A stretch of DNA of 64,000 nucleotides from an uncultured Caldilineaceae bacterium (GTDB taxonomy: Bacteria > Chloroflexota > Anaerolineae > Caldilineales > Caldilineaceae): the NCBI GenBank assembly GCA_951812725.1, contig OX638330.1, positions 3,447,405-3,511,404 of the forward strand, in the 5' to 3' direction. Position 1 is the stretch's first letter. Each line of letters opens with the position of its first letter. The notes under the pieces are model-generated. The model searched no databases. It was not told the DNA's origin and saw nothing but the letters and a program-made list of their open reading frames with translations. The translations under genes and the position numbers were made by a program. Below, piece by piece: positions 46,701 to 54,270 of the stretch.

Positions 46701-48238
46701 GCGTAATAGTAAGTCGTCCCCGGGGTCAGATCGTTGTGTGTGTACGACGTGCCTGTCAAGTTTCCTTCGTCCAGGCGTTGCCAGCTCAGCGTTGCGTCAT
46801 ACCAAGTCCAGAGAACGTATCTGGCGGCTCCGGGGACCGGCGCCCAACTGAGCTCAATCACGTTTGTGAGCGTCGCCTCCACTCTCAACTGTGGTATAGC
46901 AAGCGCGGTGCCGACCGGGGTCGGGGTGATCGTAGCGGTGGGCGTCGAAGTTGGTGTTGGGGTTGAATTGAGGCTCCCTGTCGGGCTGTCCTGGACCAGG
47001 TTGGACCAGGGGCTCACTTTGCCGTCGGCGGCTATGGCGCGGGCAATATAGTAGTAGGTCGTCCCGAAAGGAAGACCGAGAAAACCGTACGAAGTGGTCG
47101 TCTGAGGCGAGCTGGAAGGGCGCTCCCAAATGCCGTTTTCGCCACTGCGCCGCAGGATTTCGTACTTTTCGGCGCCTGCCACTGCTTCCCAATCCACTAT
47201 TATCCAATTTGTACCCGAAGTTGTCGTCAGCACGGGCGCGGCCGGTCCGCCCGAGTCTCCGCCGGTTCCGGGAACAGGTTGCGGGGTCTGAGTTGACGTT
47301 GGTGTATGTGTTGGCCCTGCTGTCGGTGTTTGCGTTAAGGTTGGCGTTTGTGTCGGTGTTGGAGACGGTCCCGACGTTGGCGTATGCGTTGAGGTTGGCG
47401 TCTGCGTCGGTGTTGGGGACGGTCCCGGCGTTGGCGTATGCGTTAAGGTTGGCGTTTGCGTCGGTGTTGGGGACGGCCCCGGCGTTGGCGTATGCGTTGG
47501 CGTAGTGGTCAGCGTTGGCGTTGCTGTTGTCGTTGGCGTCGCGGGAGAAGCCGAAGTCACGGTCGCGCTGGCGTTCTCGGACCATGGGCTGAACGTGCCA
47601 TCTGCGGCCACTGATCGAATTGTATAGTAATAGGTCGTGCCGGCAACAGGCCGACCGTGCGTGTGTGACGTGCCGGTCAGGTTGCCGTCGTCCAGCTGTT
47701 GCCAGTCGCTGGCGCTGTCCCACGCCCACAGTTCGTACCGCACTGCGCCCTGGACGGAATTCCATCTGAGCTCAACCGTGGAAGCCATAGTGGACCCAGC
47801 AGTCAGTACCGGCGCGGCCAGAGACTGCGTCGACCCGGTCACGGTTACGGACTCTTGCTGCGACCAGGCGCTGGCTGTCCCGTTGGCGGCCACCGCGCGG
47901 ACTGTGTAGAAGTAGGTCGTGCCGACGGTCAGGCTGCTGTGCGTGTGCGACGTGCCCGTCAGATTGCCGCCGCCCAGCTGCAGCCAGCCCGCGATGCTTG
48001 TCCACGTCCACAGTTCGTAGCGTGCAGCGCCGTTTACTGCCGTCCAGCCCAGTTGGATGGTGTCGGCACTCACGGACACCACCGTCAGCACCGGCGCGGG
48101 CAGATTCGACGAAATTCCTGTTTGGGCGAGTGTTGCGCCGTCTGTTCGGAGGGAGAAAGGGACCAGTGCAGCTAGGAGAGCGGCGAGGAGCAGGACCGAA
48201 AAGTATTTCGCTAGTTTGTTTCGCGTGCTAACGTTCAA
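40742..48238 (-). CDS. Giant secreted FN3/leucine-rich-repeat protein with C-terminal gluzincin-like metallopeptidase domain
   Basis: 2498 residues from a TTG start. Signal peptide 1 to about 38. Four fibronectin type III domains (about 45-135, 140-230, 335-430, 450-545) are separated by Thr/Pro-rich linkers. Five LRR blocks follow (about 600-2200). Each starts with a cap of the form ALVALYNATDGANW...NWLT...WYGV and continues with plant-type LxGxIPDLSALTxL repeats. A fifth FN3 domain lies at about 2215-2300. The end holds HEYGH (His2399, Glu2400, His2403) and a distal acidic ligand Glu2450 in YWAEL, the layout of lethal-factor-like gluzincins. The protein is probably a surface adhesin-protease. 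No sortase or other anchor motif is visible. Confidence 0.88.
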   Translation of the reverse strand: MNVSTRNKLAKYFSVLLLAALLAALVPFSLRTDGATLAQTGISSNLPAPVLTVVSVSADTIQLGWTAVNGAARYELWTWTSIAGWLQLGGGNLTGTSHTHSSLTVGTTYFYTVRAVAANGTASAWSQQESVTVTGSTQSLAAPVLTAGSTMASTVELRWNSVQGAVRYELWAWDSASDWQQLDDGNLTGTSHTHGRPVAGTTYYYTIRSVAADGTFSPWSENASATVTSASPATPTTTATPTLTTTPTHTPTPGPSPTPTQTPTLTHTPTPGPSPTPTQTPTSTHTPTSGPSPTPTQTPTLTQTPTAGPTHTPTSTQTPQPVPGTGGDSGGPAAPVLTTTSGTNWIIVDWEAVAGAEKYEILRRSGENGIWERPSSSPQTTTSYGFLGLPFGTTYYYIARAIAADGKVSPWSNLVQDSPTGSLNSTPTPTSTPTATITPTPVGTALAIPQLRVEATLTNVIELSWAPVPGAARYVLWTWYDATLSWQRLDEGNLTGTSYTHNDLTPGTTYYYAIRAVPASGTSSPWSDHPSATVPASAVIGPSPTPSPTATPSPTATTTPTETASATPTATPTESSDSTPTPTPTPTATRPPPAPAAERDALVALYNATDGANWLHSDNWLTNEPLSSWYGVTTNADGNVTALILTVNGLSGTLPDLSALTTLETLLLYNNSLTGSFPSIAALTDLSKLDLSNNLLSGEIPDLSTLTNLTEFHLIDNQFTGPFPDLSALSELASFNFSGNQLTGDIQSLSALTKLRFAIIRNNQLSGAIPDLSALARLQSLALSGNQLNGQIPDLSALSSLKYLSLGNNQLTGTIPDLSALGSLNTLALGNNQLTGAIPDLSALTRLTRLSLSNNQLTGEIPDLSALTDLIALNIAGNDLCLPSGTDLSALHQDVGVHLKSIGLFYCGGGNAPVAPTDSRDRAALVALYNATGGVNWTDNTNWLTEKPVVTWYGVTTDNNGRVNGLRLPGNNLAGTVPSLSALTEMTSLDLSRNQLSGQIPPLDAFTKLSSLNLSRNSLRGQIPAWDSATALTTIDLGSNMLSGQIPALNALTELASLSLHSNQLSGQIPALSALTKLTRLSLHSNQLTGSVPDLSSLSELTDLFIHNNLLNGTLPDLSALSNLTTLDLENNQLTGTVSELGASTSLTSLSLAANRLTGQISVLSDFTALSTVKLNANLLDGPLPNLSSLNNLWWLDLSYNELTGSIQDLNISAGVAYLYLSGNQLSGGLQALNALSNLRVLHLESNLFTGQIPALNAITQLTILDLSQNQLTGLIPELRALTSLEGLFLGHNKLNGPVPDLLPLTNLTSLDLAGNDLCLPAATDLAQLNADVAAHLRGLSLSSCAAFTDRETLVALHGAAGGANWTLSTNWLSGEPVSTWHGVTTDSDGRVTALRLPANNLEGTLPSLNALTQLTTLDLNTNPLTGTIPSLTSLTNLTTLDLSSGLLTGTIPDLSALTKLTTLNLRSNGFTGTIPDLSALTNLTSLNLSHNQLEGEVPDLSALTNLTTLDLSSGLLTGTIPDLSALTKLTTLILSHNQLEGEVPDFSALNSLTILDLAGNDLCLPAATDLAQLNADVAAHLRDLSLSSCAAFTDRETLDALHGAAGGANWTLSTNWLSREPVSTWHGVTTDSDGRVTALRLPGNNLVGTLPSLNALTQLTTLDLNTNPLTGTIPSLTSLTNLTTLDLSAGQLTGTIPDLSALTELTTLNLNSNGLSGTIPDLSALTNLTALNLSYNQLEGEVPDLSALNSLTSLDLAGNDLCLPNSVDLSTLSTVVADHLRSLNLSSCTAVETPDTAAERAALVALYNATDGANWMHNDNWLTSEPISTWYGVFTDSSGYVSELVLKSNELTGSIPDLGALTNLTRLDLSYNDLSGQIPDLSALAKLGNLDLAYNELSGQIPDLSDLSNLRTLELDHNELSGQIPNLNDLTILRRVNLGDNALSGPIPDLSNLFSLWWLLLSDNKLSGPFPELSDPTVLRWLSLRNNEFSGPFPDLSALSNLAHLNLSLNDFSGDIPDLSPLTQLRTVHLDSNQLTGSIPDLSAQKYLEVLSLEANQLTGQIPDLSALTNLTNLNLASNQLTGRIPDLSALTNLSALRLDSNDLSGGLPDFSPLTQLDWLILNDNQLTGPILNLNHITSMRAISLRNNQLQGPFPDLSLLPNLFSLSLAGNRLCLPQGFSLARSNAVVVRQLNSLNLSTCTSAETMLTPDVPQNLEAAVGTGQVVLRWSAVSTAAGYELRAWDSIDRKWGAIGGALTTTTYTHTVQTDGRNYYYQVRARDANEVRSAWSDRVYAAVVPSDFPPPPISLGFDLYFQKYLNAAGVIVVAPDEVSDAFMVQSRDIITGMVSNRADLLSIIAANNTRFFIQSGRRGAIANPSPGNWTVHMGNDDPYCSTFIHEYGHLVHYAINETTEAQTFNTRLRALYQAALNAGLWSGHYASSNYREYWAELVQFWFQDAMPSPLNASYSKLEDYDPDAADLIEETFGATASVPAICKP
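43300..44290 (-). repeat. Near-identical duplicated LRR blocks within the giant gene
   Basis: The stretches around 43310-43560 and 44040-44290 are almost identical in DNA, covering the block cap (SDGRVTALRLP and the GAAGGANWTLSTNWLS region). The repeats following each cap are also very similar. This marks a recent tandem duplication of one whole LRR block of roughly 730 bp. Confidence 0.8.
47340..47501 (-). repeat. Three 54-bp tandem repeats encoding a Thr/Pro linker
   Basis: Units at 47340-47393, 47394-47447 and 47448-47501 differ by a few bases and encode TPTLTHTPTPGPSPTPTQ-type 18-residue segments between the second and third FN3 domains. A flexible, possibly glycosylated spacer. Confidence 0.85.
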
Positions 48239-48681
48239 GAAGACACCGTCCTGAAGTCCCTGGTGCGAGCCTTAGACTTCAGGCAGGGAGAGATAAAAAT
48301 ACAAGCAGGACCAATTTTAGCACTACTGCCTCTCTTGCAAAACAGGACTTTTTTGAGGTGCTGAACAGTGCCGATCAGCCTCGTCGCAGGCAAAAAGGCT
48401 GGGCAAAGTGGAGAGGGGATAGTGAACTCCAGTCTACGAGCGTGGTTTGGCAGTACTTTAGCACCGAACTACGCGTCTGATGCGTGTTGGGCAGATACAG
48501 GTTTGCAGGAACAGAATTGCACGATCAGAGTAGAGCAGAGAGGAACCAGATTTGGTTACTTTCGCCTCTGTTCTTGCTCCTGCTGTCTTCGGCCACCAGG
48601 GGAAGGGAATTCGCATCAGGAAGTTGCGGGGAGCTTGCCGAAACGCAGCACAGGCGCGTCATGGCGGCATTCTGGATTCAA
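48239..48681. other. Intergenic region with a 5' leader hairpin for the giant gene
   Basis: CCTGAAGTC (48250-48258) and GACTTCAGG (48275-48283) form a perfect 9-bp stem with a 16-nt loop, ending 11 nt before the TTG start on the minus strand. The only AGGA-like ribosome binding site overlaps the stem. Nothing else is recognised up to 48681. Confidence 0.5.
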
Positions 48682-49887
48682 TTATTCGGGCACGGGAAAG
48701 AGCGGCATCTGGTGTGCGGGCTGACTGCCGTCGAGGAGGACGTAAGGCGCCGCCTTCTGTGGGGAAGGGACGCCTAAGGCGCGCAGATGTTGCAGTTCAG
48801 TGAGCGTGCCCTGGCGGCGGGCGCGCAGGATGCGGTCGGCGCTCTTGGGGCCGATGCCGGGCACGCGCAGCAGGGTCGTCCTGTCCGCGCGGTTCAGTTC
48901 TATGGGCGCGGCGCGCAGATGGATGTCGGCCCAGGCCTGCTTGGGGTCTACGTCGAGGCGGAGGTTCTGATCGGCGCCGAAGCCGATATCCTCGGTGTCC
49001 CAATTGTAGTCGCGTAGCAGAAAGCTGGCCTGGTAGAGGCGGTGCTGCCGCTTCAGGGAAGCCGGCGGCAGGTTGTCGAAGGGCGTGTCGGGCACGGGGT
49101 AGAAACTGGAATAGTAGACGCGTGCAAGACGGGTCTGGCGGTAGAGTTTCTCGCTCAGCGATACCAGCTCGAGGTCGGTGTCGCCGACGGCGCCGACAAC
49201 AAATTGGGTGACTGCAGAGGCGCGCACCCGTTCGCGGCTGCGAATCTGCTCGGTCCAGAGAAGGCGTTGCATCAAGTCGTCCCAGAACTCCTTTTGAGGG
49301 GCAAGACTGGCCAGCCTGCCCGGCGTGGCGCCCTCGAGATTGATCGAGACCCGGTCCGCCAGCTGCATGGACCTGCGCACCTGCTCATACTCGGAGCCGG
49401 GCATGATCTTAAGGTGGATGTAGCCGGGGTAGTTCTGTTTCTTGCGCAGAATCTCGGCAGTGTCGATAATCTTGTCCTGGGCTCTGACCCCGCCGCCGAT
49501 AATGCCGGAGGAGAGAAAGAGGCCGTCGACCATTCCGGCCTTGTGGATGCGCATGAAACCGTCAGCCATTTCATCGGGCTGCAAAGTGAGGCGTTCGGCG
49601 CTGCTGCGGCCGGCGCGGAAGGGACAGTAGAAGCAGTTGCGTTCGCAGGCTGTAGTCATCATTGTTCGCAGCACCGGCTTGGGGCCGCGAGGGGTCGCCA
49701 CTTTGATAATGGAGCGACGCAGGGAGGCGGCATTGCGTTCCCGCCGCGTGGGTTTGGGCGGCGCAGGTGTAAAGCAGCCGGGGCGGGTGGGCTCGGCGTG
49801 AGGCGAGTCTCCGGCGGCTTCATAGCCGTTTTCATCGCCGATGCTGGCTATTTTATCCACCGGTTCGAGCGCGATTGAGAAGTTCAT
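48682..49887 (-). CDS. Putative DNA modification/repair radical SAM protein
   Basis: 401 residues. The radical-SAM motif CERNCFYC (CxxxCxxC) binds the 4Fe-4S cluster, and SGIIGGG and LKIMPGSEYEQV fit the barrel of this family. The C-terminus holds a helix-hairpin-helix DNA-binding motif (LLRVPGIGPKSADRILRAR). The family is annotated as DNA modification or repair but its chemistry is not established. Its promoter has perfect -35 and -10 boxes with a LexA-type SOS box between them, which supports a DNA-damage role. Transcription would start at or next to the ATG, so the message is probably leaderless. Confidence 0.88.
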   Translation of the reverse strand: MNFSIALEPVDKIASIGDENGYEAAGDSPHAEPTRPGCFTPAPPKPTRRERNAASLRRSIIKVATPRGPKPVLRTMMTTACERNCFYCPFRAGRSSAERLTLQPDEMADGFMRIHKAGMVDGLFLSSGIIGGGVRAQDKIIDTAEILRKKQNYPGYIHLKIMPGSEYEQVRRSMQLADRVSINLEGATPGRLASLAPQKEFWDDLMQRLLWTEQIRSRERVRASAVTQFVVGAVGDTDLELVSLSEKLYRQTRLARVYYSSFYPVPDTPFDNLPPASLKRQHRLYQASFLLRDYNWDTEDIGFGADQNLRLDVDPKQAWADIHLRAAPIELNRADRTTLLRVPGIGPKSADRILRARRQGTLTELQHLRALGVPSPQKAAPYVLLDGSQPAHQMPLFPVPE

Positions 49888-49893
49888 ACAGAT

Positions 49894-49922
49894 ATTATAC
49901 GAACAAAAGTTCTATTTGTCAA
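49894..49922 (-). promoter_or_regulatory. Consensus promoter with LexA/SOS box for the radical-SAM gene
   Basis: On the minus strand TTGACA (49917-49922), 17-bp spacer, TATAAT (49894-49899). Inside the spacer is GAAC-AAAA-GTTC (49901-49912), the Gram-positive-type LexA box GAAC-N4-GTTC. The start codon begins 7 nt after the -10 box. Confidence 0.8.
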
Positions 49923-49938
49923 GTGTTGAGGAGAAAAT

Positions 49939-50382
49939 ATGCGTGCACTCATTCAGAGGGTCAGCCGCGCCAGCGTGCAGGTTGACAGCGAGGAAGCTGC
50001 TAGCATCGGGCGCGGGTACCTCGTGCTGCTGGGGGTCGGCGCTGGCGACGGTGAGGAGCAGGCCGCGTGGCTGGCGCATAAGATTGCAGGCCTGCGGTTG
50101 TTTGAGGACGATGCAGGCAGGATGAATCTGGGGCTGAAGGACGTAGAGGGCGCGGTATTGGCGGTGAGCCAGTTCACGCTGTATGGTGATGCTCGCAAGG
50201 GGCGGAGACCCAGCTTTACGCAGGCGGCGCCACCGGCACAGGCGGAGGAGCTTTACCACAGATTCTGCGATCTGCTGGCCGCGGAGGGCGTGCCGGTGGA
50301 GAAGGGCGTTTTCCAGGCGCATATGGAAGTGGCGCTGGTGAACGACGGCCCGGTGACGCTGTGGTTGGAGCGAGAACCGTAG
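49939..50382 (+). CDS. dtd: D-aminoacyl-tRNA deacylase
   Basis: 147 residues, the standard Dtd length. The active-site motifs SQFTL (VSQFTLYGD) and NDGPVT are both present. It removes D-amino acids and glycine wrongly attached to tRNA. The start is preceded by GAGGAG. It is transcribed divergently from the radical-SAM gene, with 51 nt between them that contain the SOS-type promoter of the other gene. Confidence 0.97.
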   Translation: MRALIQRVSRASVQVDSEEAASIGRGYLVLLGVGAGDGEEQAAWLAHKIAGLRLFEDDAGRMNLGLKDVEGAVLAVSQFTLYGDARKGRRPSFTQAAPPAQAEELYHRFCDLLAAEGVPVEKGVFQAHMEVALVNDGPVTLWLEREP

Positions 50383-50414
50383 GGGACAGGTGATAAAGAT
50401 TAGCGCATAGGGCA

Positions 50415-50531
50415 TTCGCGGCACTGCTGCGATGAAGGCGTACCGTCAGTGAGGCATGTTTTTTGAGGGGGGCGTTGCGGGGGGTGTCCCCCCGCACAAG
50501 GGAGGGCCGAAGGCCCGACCGCCCAAAAAAA
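50415..50531. mobile_element. MITE-like element, copy E (core fragment)
   Basis: Only the core and some left-hand sequence similar to copy C remain; both terminal repeats are missing. The second core hairpin reads GGGGGG-TGT-CCCCCC in place of the GGGGC/GCCCC arms of other copies, so pairing is kept despite sequence change. Confidence 0.65.
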
Positions 50532-50558
50532 CGAGGATGGTGTGAAGAGAGGTGGGAA

Positions 50559-51185
50559 ATGGCAAATATATTAAGTACGGTTATCGCAGCGGCGCCGGAG
50601 ACCGATATGGCAGTGGTGGCGGCGATGGCTGCGCAGTTTGAGAGCTATATTATGCGGGGCGAAGTGTACAGGACGGTTGTGTTGCCGGCGACTGCGGATG
50701 GCGGCGGGACGGGTGAGCGCCGAATCCAGAGCAGCGTCGGGGATGTGCTGGCGCGGCTGCACAAGCTGACGGCCCAGTCGGCGTTGCTGACTGCTGGGCA
50801 GAAGGAGGGGCTGACTGATGCCAAGGCGCAAATTGAGGAGGCGACTGGTCGTCTTCCTTCCCATTACCAGGCGCTGATGCTGCGGGAGGCAAGGGCGCGG
50901 CTGAACAGCCTGAACTGGTACCTTGACGACTGCAGCGAGAACCGGCGCGAGTGCCGGGTGCAATACCCGTTTGAGATTCGCAACCGGCAGCGGATTGCCG
51001 AGATCGATAAGGCGTTGGACGCGGCCGGCGCGGCCGCGCTTGCAACCCAGCTGGCAACCATTGACCAGCGTCTGGGCAGCTTGTTGGGGGGCGGAGAGTT
51101 TGTCTGGGATGCGGCGGTTGAACAGGTCTACCCGCGCGAGGAGTATTGGTATCTGTATGCTTTGCCTGTCGGGCCGGACCCGTGA
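50559..51185 (+). CDS. Hypothetical protein
   Basis: 208 residues from ATG 50559, with GAGAGGTGGG upstream. A longer frame would start inside the MITE fragment and is rejected. The family is not recognised. The sequence is Ala-rich and helical-looking (TAQSALLTAGQKEGLTDAKAQIEEATGRLPSHYQALMLREARARLNSL), with a conserved-looking DDCSENRRECRVQYPFEIRNRQRI stretch and an aromatic end (EEYWYLYALP). No signal peptide. It is soluble and probably cytosolic. Confidence 0.65.
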   Translation: MANILSTVIAAAPETDMAVVAAMAAQFESYIMRGEVYRTVVLPATADGGGTGERRIQSSVGDVLARLHKLTAQSALLTAGQKEGLTDAKAQIEEATGRLPSHYQALMLREARARLNSLNWYLDDCSENRRECRVQYPFEIRNRQRIAEIDKALDAAGAAALATQLATIDQRLGSLLGGGEFVWDAAVEQVYPREEYWYLYALPVGPDP

Positions 51186-51221
51186 GGCTTGGTAAGGTTT
51201 GGCGGGTCCGAGGAAGACGTT

Positions 51222-52307
51222 TCAGGCATCGTTCGGCCTGAGGTGGATGGTGACCTCGTTGCGGTTGTGGAACAGTTGGCGCATGTGGAGGATTGTGTAG
51301 CTCTCCCGCAGAATAGCGCAGGCAGGTTCGAGCGCGGCAGCGGTCTTGCCCAGTTTGAGCGTCATGACCGCTTCGGCGTGGGGATAGAGGAAGTCGGCGA
51401 AGGCGTTCATCATACGCGCCGAAGCGCGCGCATCCATACGCATGTCATTGACCAGCAGGTCGAATGCATCCGGCCCTTCACGCAGGTAGGCTTCGGCGGT
51501 CATACGCTTGTGGCGAACGCCGCGATCTTTGGTGAGCCGGGGATGCAGTTCGGCAGGGTCGACGGCGGTAACGAACTGTTCCTTTTGACGCAGAACGCGT
51601 GTCCAACCTCCAGGCGCTGCGCCCAGATCGAGGGCGACGCCGCCCGCGGGAAGTTCGATTCGAAAAGCTTCCAACGCCTCCAACATTTTGAATTCGGCGC
51701 GGCTGATCTGATCCTCCTCACGGCGGAAGCGGCGCACGCCGCCTGCCCAGTCCGATATATTGTGGGAGGCAAGTGAGAGACCTATGAAGGCCAGATGCCG
51801 CGTGCCGGCGGCCTGCGGCGTATCTCCGGTTTCCACAAGTTTATCCTCCGATTGATCCAACCCAGCGAAAACGACAGAAAGGATTTGAAATGGTTGCCGC
51901 ACGTCCAGTGGCGATTTTGCGGCGCGGGTGAGAGCCTCGGCGACGGCGCGGTTGACGTCGAACGGTTTGTAGGGAAGGTCGAACAGAATGCGGCTCTGAA
52001 CAGAAAAGCTGACGTCCGGGTCAAGCAGGTCTGCGTACTCGGCTACGGCGGCATCGCTGAGGCGGGACAGGTCTCTGGGCTTGGCGATGAGTGGAACGGT
52101 GAGGTCAACAGGGCAGATGTGACGGGCGAAGACGGGCGGGCTGTCAATCCAGGTTTCGGCCAGCCCCCAGAAGCCTTCGTCGCAGTCGACCAGGCAGATG
52201 CCGGGTGCCAGTTCGTCGAGGGGTCTGCCGTTGTGCGCGTCGCGGCTGAACTCGTCGAGGGCCAGGTGCGAGAATCCAGGGTCGGCGGTCAGGATTAGTT
52301 GGGGCAT
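51222..52307 (-). CDS. RlmM/FtsJ-like rRNA 2'-O-methyltransferase
   Basis: 361 residues. The SAM-binding motif GVALDLGAAPGGWTRVL is followed by VTAVDPAEL, LLVNDMRMD, TLKLGK and EVTIHL. These provide the Asp, Lys and Glu of the FtsJ/RlmM catalytic set. The N-terminal half (LTADPGFSHLALDEF and the following region) is like the RlmM RNA-binding part. It probably methylates 23S rRNA on a ribose 2'-OH. It starts 1 nt after the purB stop and is the last gene of the purine operon. Confidence 0.85.
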   Translation of the reverse strand: MPQLILTADPGFSHLALDEFSRDAHNGRPLDELAPGICLVDCDEGFWGLAETWIDSPPVFARHICPVDLTVPLIAKPRDLSRLSDAAVAEYADLLDPDVSFSVQSRILFDLPYKPFDVNRAVAEALTRAAKSPLDVRQPFQILSVVFAGLDQSEDKLVETGDTPQAAGTRHLAFIGLSLASHNISDWAGGVRRFRREEDQISRAEFKMLEALEAFRIELPAGGVALDLGAAPGGWTRVLRQKEQFVTAVDPAELHPRLTKDRGVRHKRMTAEAYLREGPDAFDLLVNDMRMDARASARMMNAFADFLYPHAEAVMTLKLGKTAAALEPACAILRESYTILHMRQLFHNRNEVTIHLRPNDA

Positions 52308-52308
52308 T

Positions 52309-53709
52309 TCAGCCGACGTTGGCGTGGATGGCGGCGGCGATGTTTCTGGCCCGTTGGGGTGCGTCGCCCACGTAGTCAGTGGCTGACAGGAGGCTGTGCG
52401 CCTGTTCCGCCGGCACGAGTGCGGTTATGCGCGGGTCGGTGATCAGGTTATCGACGAGGGGATTGGGCTCCCCATTTTGCAGGGCTTGCCAGGCAACCAG
52501 GCTCTGTTCGCGGATCAGTTCGTGCAGGTGCTGGCGGTCGCCGCCGGCTTTGACGGCTTCCATCAGCAGACGTTCGGTGGCGGCGAAGACACCGTAGTCG
52601 CGCAGGTTGCGTGCAGTGGGGCCCGGCCAGATTGTCACGCCTTCGAATAGACGCTGGCTGCGGATGAGCACTTCATCGGTCAGCAGGAAGGCCTCCGGCA
52701 GGTAAAGGCGCCGGTTGGCCGAGTCGTCGAGCGTGCGCTCGAGCAGGTTGAGGGCGCTGTTGTCCCAGGCGATGCGGGGCAAAGCCGCGACTTGGCGGGT
52801 GAGGCTGTCGATGTTTTCGGCGGCGATGGGGTTGCGCTTGAAGGGCATAGCGCTGGAGCCGACCTGCCTTGGGCCGAAGGGCTCGCTCCATTCGCCGAAC
52901 GGGGGCGACTGGAGGATGCGCAGGTCGAAGGCGAATTTGTGGAGGCTGGCACAGAGTCCGGCCAGGGCATTGACCACCAGCCAGTCCTGCTTGCGCGGGT
53001 AGGTCTGCGTAGCGGCCTCAAAGGCGGTGAGATCCAGCTTCTGCATAACCCGTTCTTCGAGGTGGCGAGGGCTGAATTCGCTCTCGGAGAGAAGCTGACC
53101 ATAGCTGGCGCTGGTGCCGACGGCGCCTTTCAAGCCCTTTCCGCGGATGTCGCCGCGCACGTATTGCAGCTCTGACAGGTCGGCGAGCAGGTCTTGACCG
53201 TACTGGGCAAAGCGGTAGCCGACGGTGGTAGGTTCGGCGGGCTGGATGTGGGTAAAGGCGATAGCGGGCGTGTCGGCTTCGGCTTCGATGCGGGCGGCGA
53301 TGGTGGCGAGAGTGCGTTTCAACCTATCGATGATTTGGTCGAGGGCAGTGCGCAGGCGCAGGGCGTCTACGTTGTCGAGCACATCCATCGAAGTCGCGCC
53401 AAGATGGATGATGGGGCCGCCCACTGGACATTGTTCGGCATAGGTGCGGATTTCGGCCATGAGATCGTGGTGGATTTCCCGTTCGATCTCCTCGGCGCGC
53501 TGGATATTTATATGGTCCTGGCGAGATCGCAAGTCTGCCACTTGCGCGGAGGTCACCAGCCCGGCCTCATATTGAGCTTCCGCCAACGCGACCCAGACAC
53601 GGCGCATGAGTTTGCGCTTCTCAGTCTCGCTCCAGATTTTGCGCATGGCCTCGCTGCCGTAGCGCCAGGTCAGAGGGGACAGGTAGGATTCGTGAGTAAA
53701 TGTGGTCAT
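52309..53709 (-). CDS. purB: Adenylosuccinate lyase
   Basis: 466 residues, fumarase superfamily. The signature loop GSSAMPFKRNPIAAENI (about 290) and GATSMDVLDN (about 105) are present. It catalyses two steps of purine synthesis, releasing fumarate from SAICAR and from adenylosuccinate. It is in one strand-run with guaB and purA but separated from purA by the HepT/MntA pair. Confidence 0.96.
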   Translation of the reverse strand: MTTFTHESYLSPLTWRYGSEAMRKIWSETEKRKLMRRVWVALAEAQYEAGLVTSAQVADLRSRQDHINIQRAEEIEREIHHDLMAEIRTYAEQCPVGGPIIHLGATSMDVLDNVDALRLRTALDQIIDRLKRTLATIAARIEAEADTPAIAFTHIQPAEPTTVGYRFAQYGQDLLADLSELQYVRGDIRGKGLKGAVGTSASYGQLLSESEFSPRHLEERVMQKLDLTAFEAATQTYPRKQDWLVVNALAGLCASLHKFAFDLRILQSPPFGEWSEPFGPRQVGSSAMPFKRNPIAAENIDSLTRQVAALPRIAWDNSALNLLERTLDDSANRRLYLPEAFLLTDEVLIRSQRLFEGVTIWPGPTARNLRDYGVFAATERLLMEAVKAGGDRQHLHELIREQSLVAWQALQNGEPNPLVDNLITDPRITALVPAEQAHSLLSATDYVGDAPQRARNIAAAIHANVG

Positions 53710-53796
53710 AGGTGTTGACAGAAAGAGACAGTGAAGAGGAGTGGGGAGCGGGAGATCGCATTGGCGATCTTGATCCTCATTGGCAACTCCTCCTTT

Positions 53797-54270
53797 TCAC
53801 TTGGGCGGCCTTAGTTGGTCCAGAAATTCGACTATATCTCGATGCAAGACACTATGCGCCTGCCGCGCAATCTGAAGATTGGACTCAAGCAGGACGGGAT
53901 CAACTGTCGAAGCATAAGCATGGCGGAAGAAGTGGCGGAAACCGCGCATAGTGTCAAGGAGCACAAACGTCTCTTTGGTCAATGGGGCCGGACGCACTCC
54001 TGGGACGGGCTGGGTCATGCGTTGAAGAAGAGCCGAATGCCATCGTGCCACGTCGCCGATCTGATTCTCAAAGCTGGCGGCGATCAGGCGCAGAAGTTCC
54101 TCGATAGAACTGTAAGCATTGTGAATCTGAAAAGCTACGCTCTCAATGTGACGCACGTCGCTGACGTCGAAGCCTTGTGTCCGTTCTTCGATGTCAACAA
54201 AGACAGCGTCGATAATTGCGAGCTGCGCGACAATGCGTGATTCGAGGACTAGGAACTCTTGGGCGTCCAA
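53797..54270 (-). CDS. HepT-like ribonuclease toxin
   Basis: 157 residues from a TTG that lies inside the end of the MntA-like gene (22-nt overlap). All-helical DUF86/HepT-type pattern. The Rx4HxY motif of HepT is seen in GFRHFFRHAYAS (about 110-121). HepT RNases are silenced when the partner MntA adds AMP groups to the motif tyrosine. The motif is intact, so the toxin is probably active. It lies within the purine operon. Confidence 0.85.
   Translation of the reverse strand: MDAQEFLVLESRIVAQLAIIDAVFVDIEERTQGFDVSDVRHIESVAFQIHNAYSSIEELLRLIAASFENQIGDVARWHSALLQRMTQPVPGVRPAPLTKETFVLLDTMRGFRHFFRHAYASTVDPVLLESNLQIARQAHSVLHRDIVEFLDQLRPPK

Noticed and set aside
47340..47501. Possible CRISPR or minisatellite outside genes
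   Set aside because: Contiguous in-frame 54-bp units encoding a Thr/Pro linker.
50463..50558. Longer start for the 208-residue hypothetical protein
   Set aside because: This part translates the MITE core fragment and is not protein-like.
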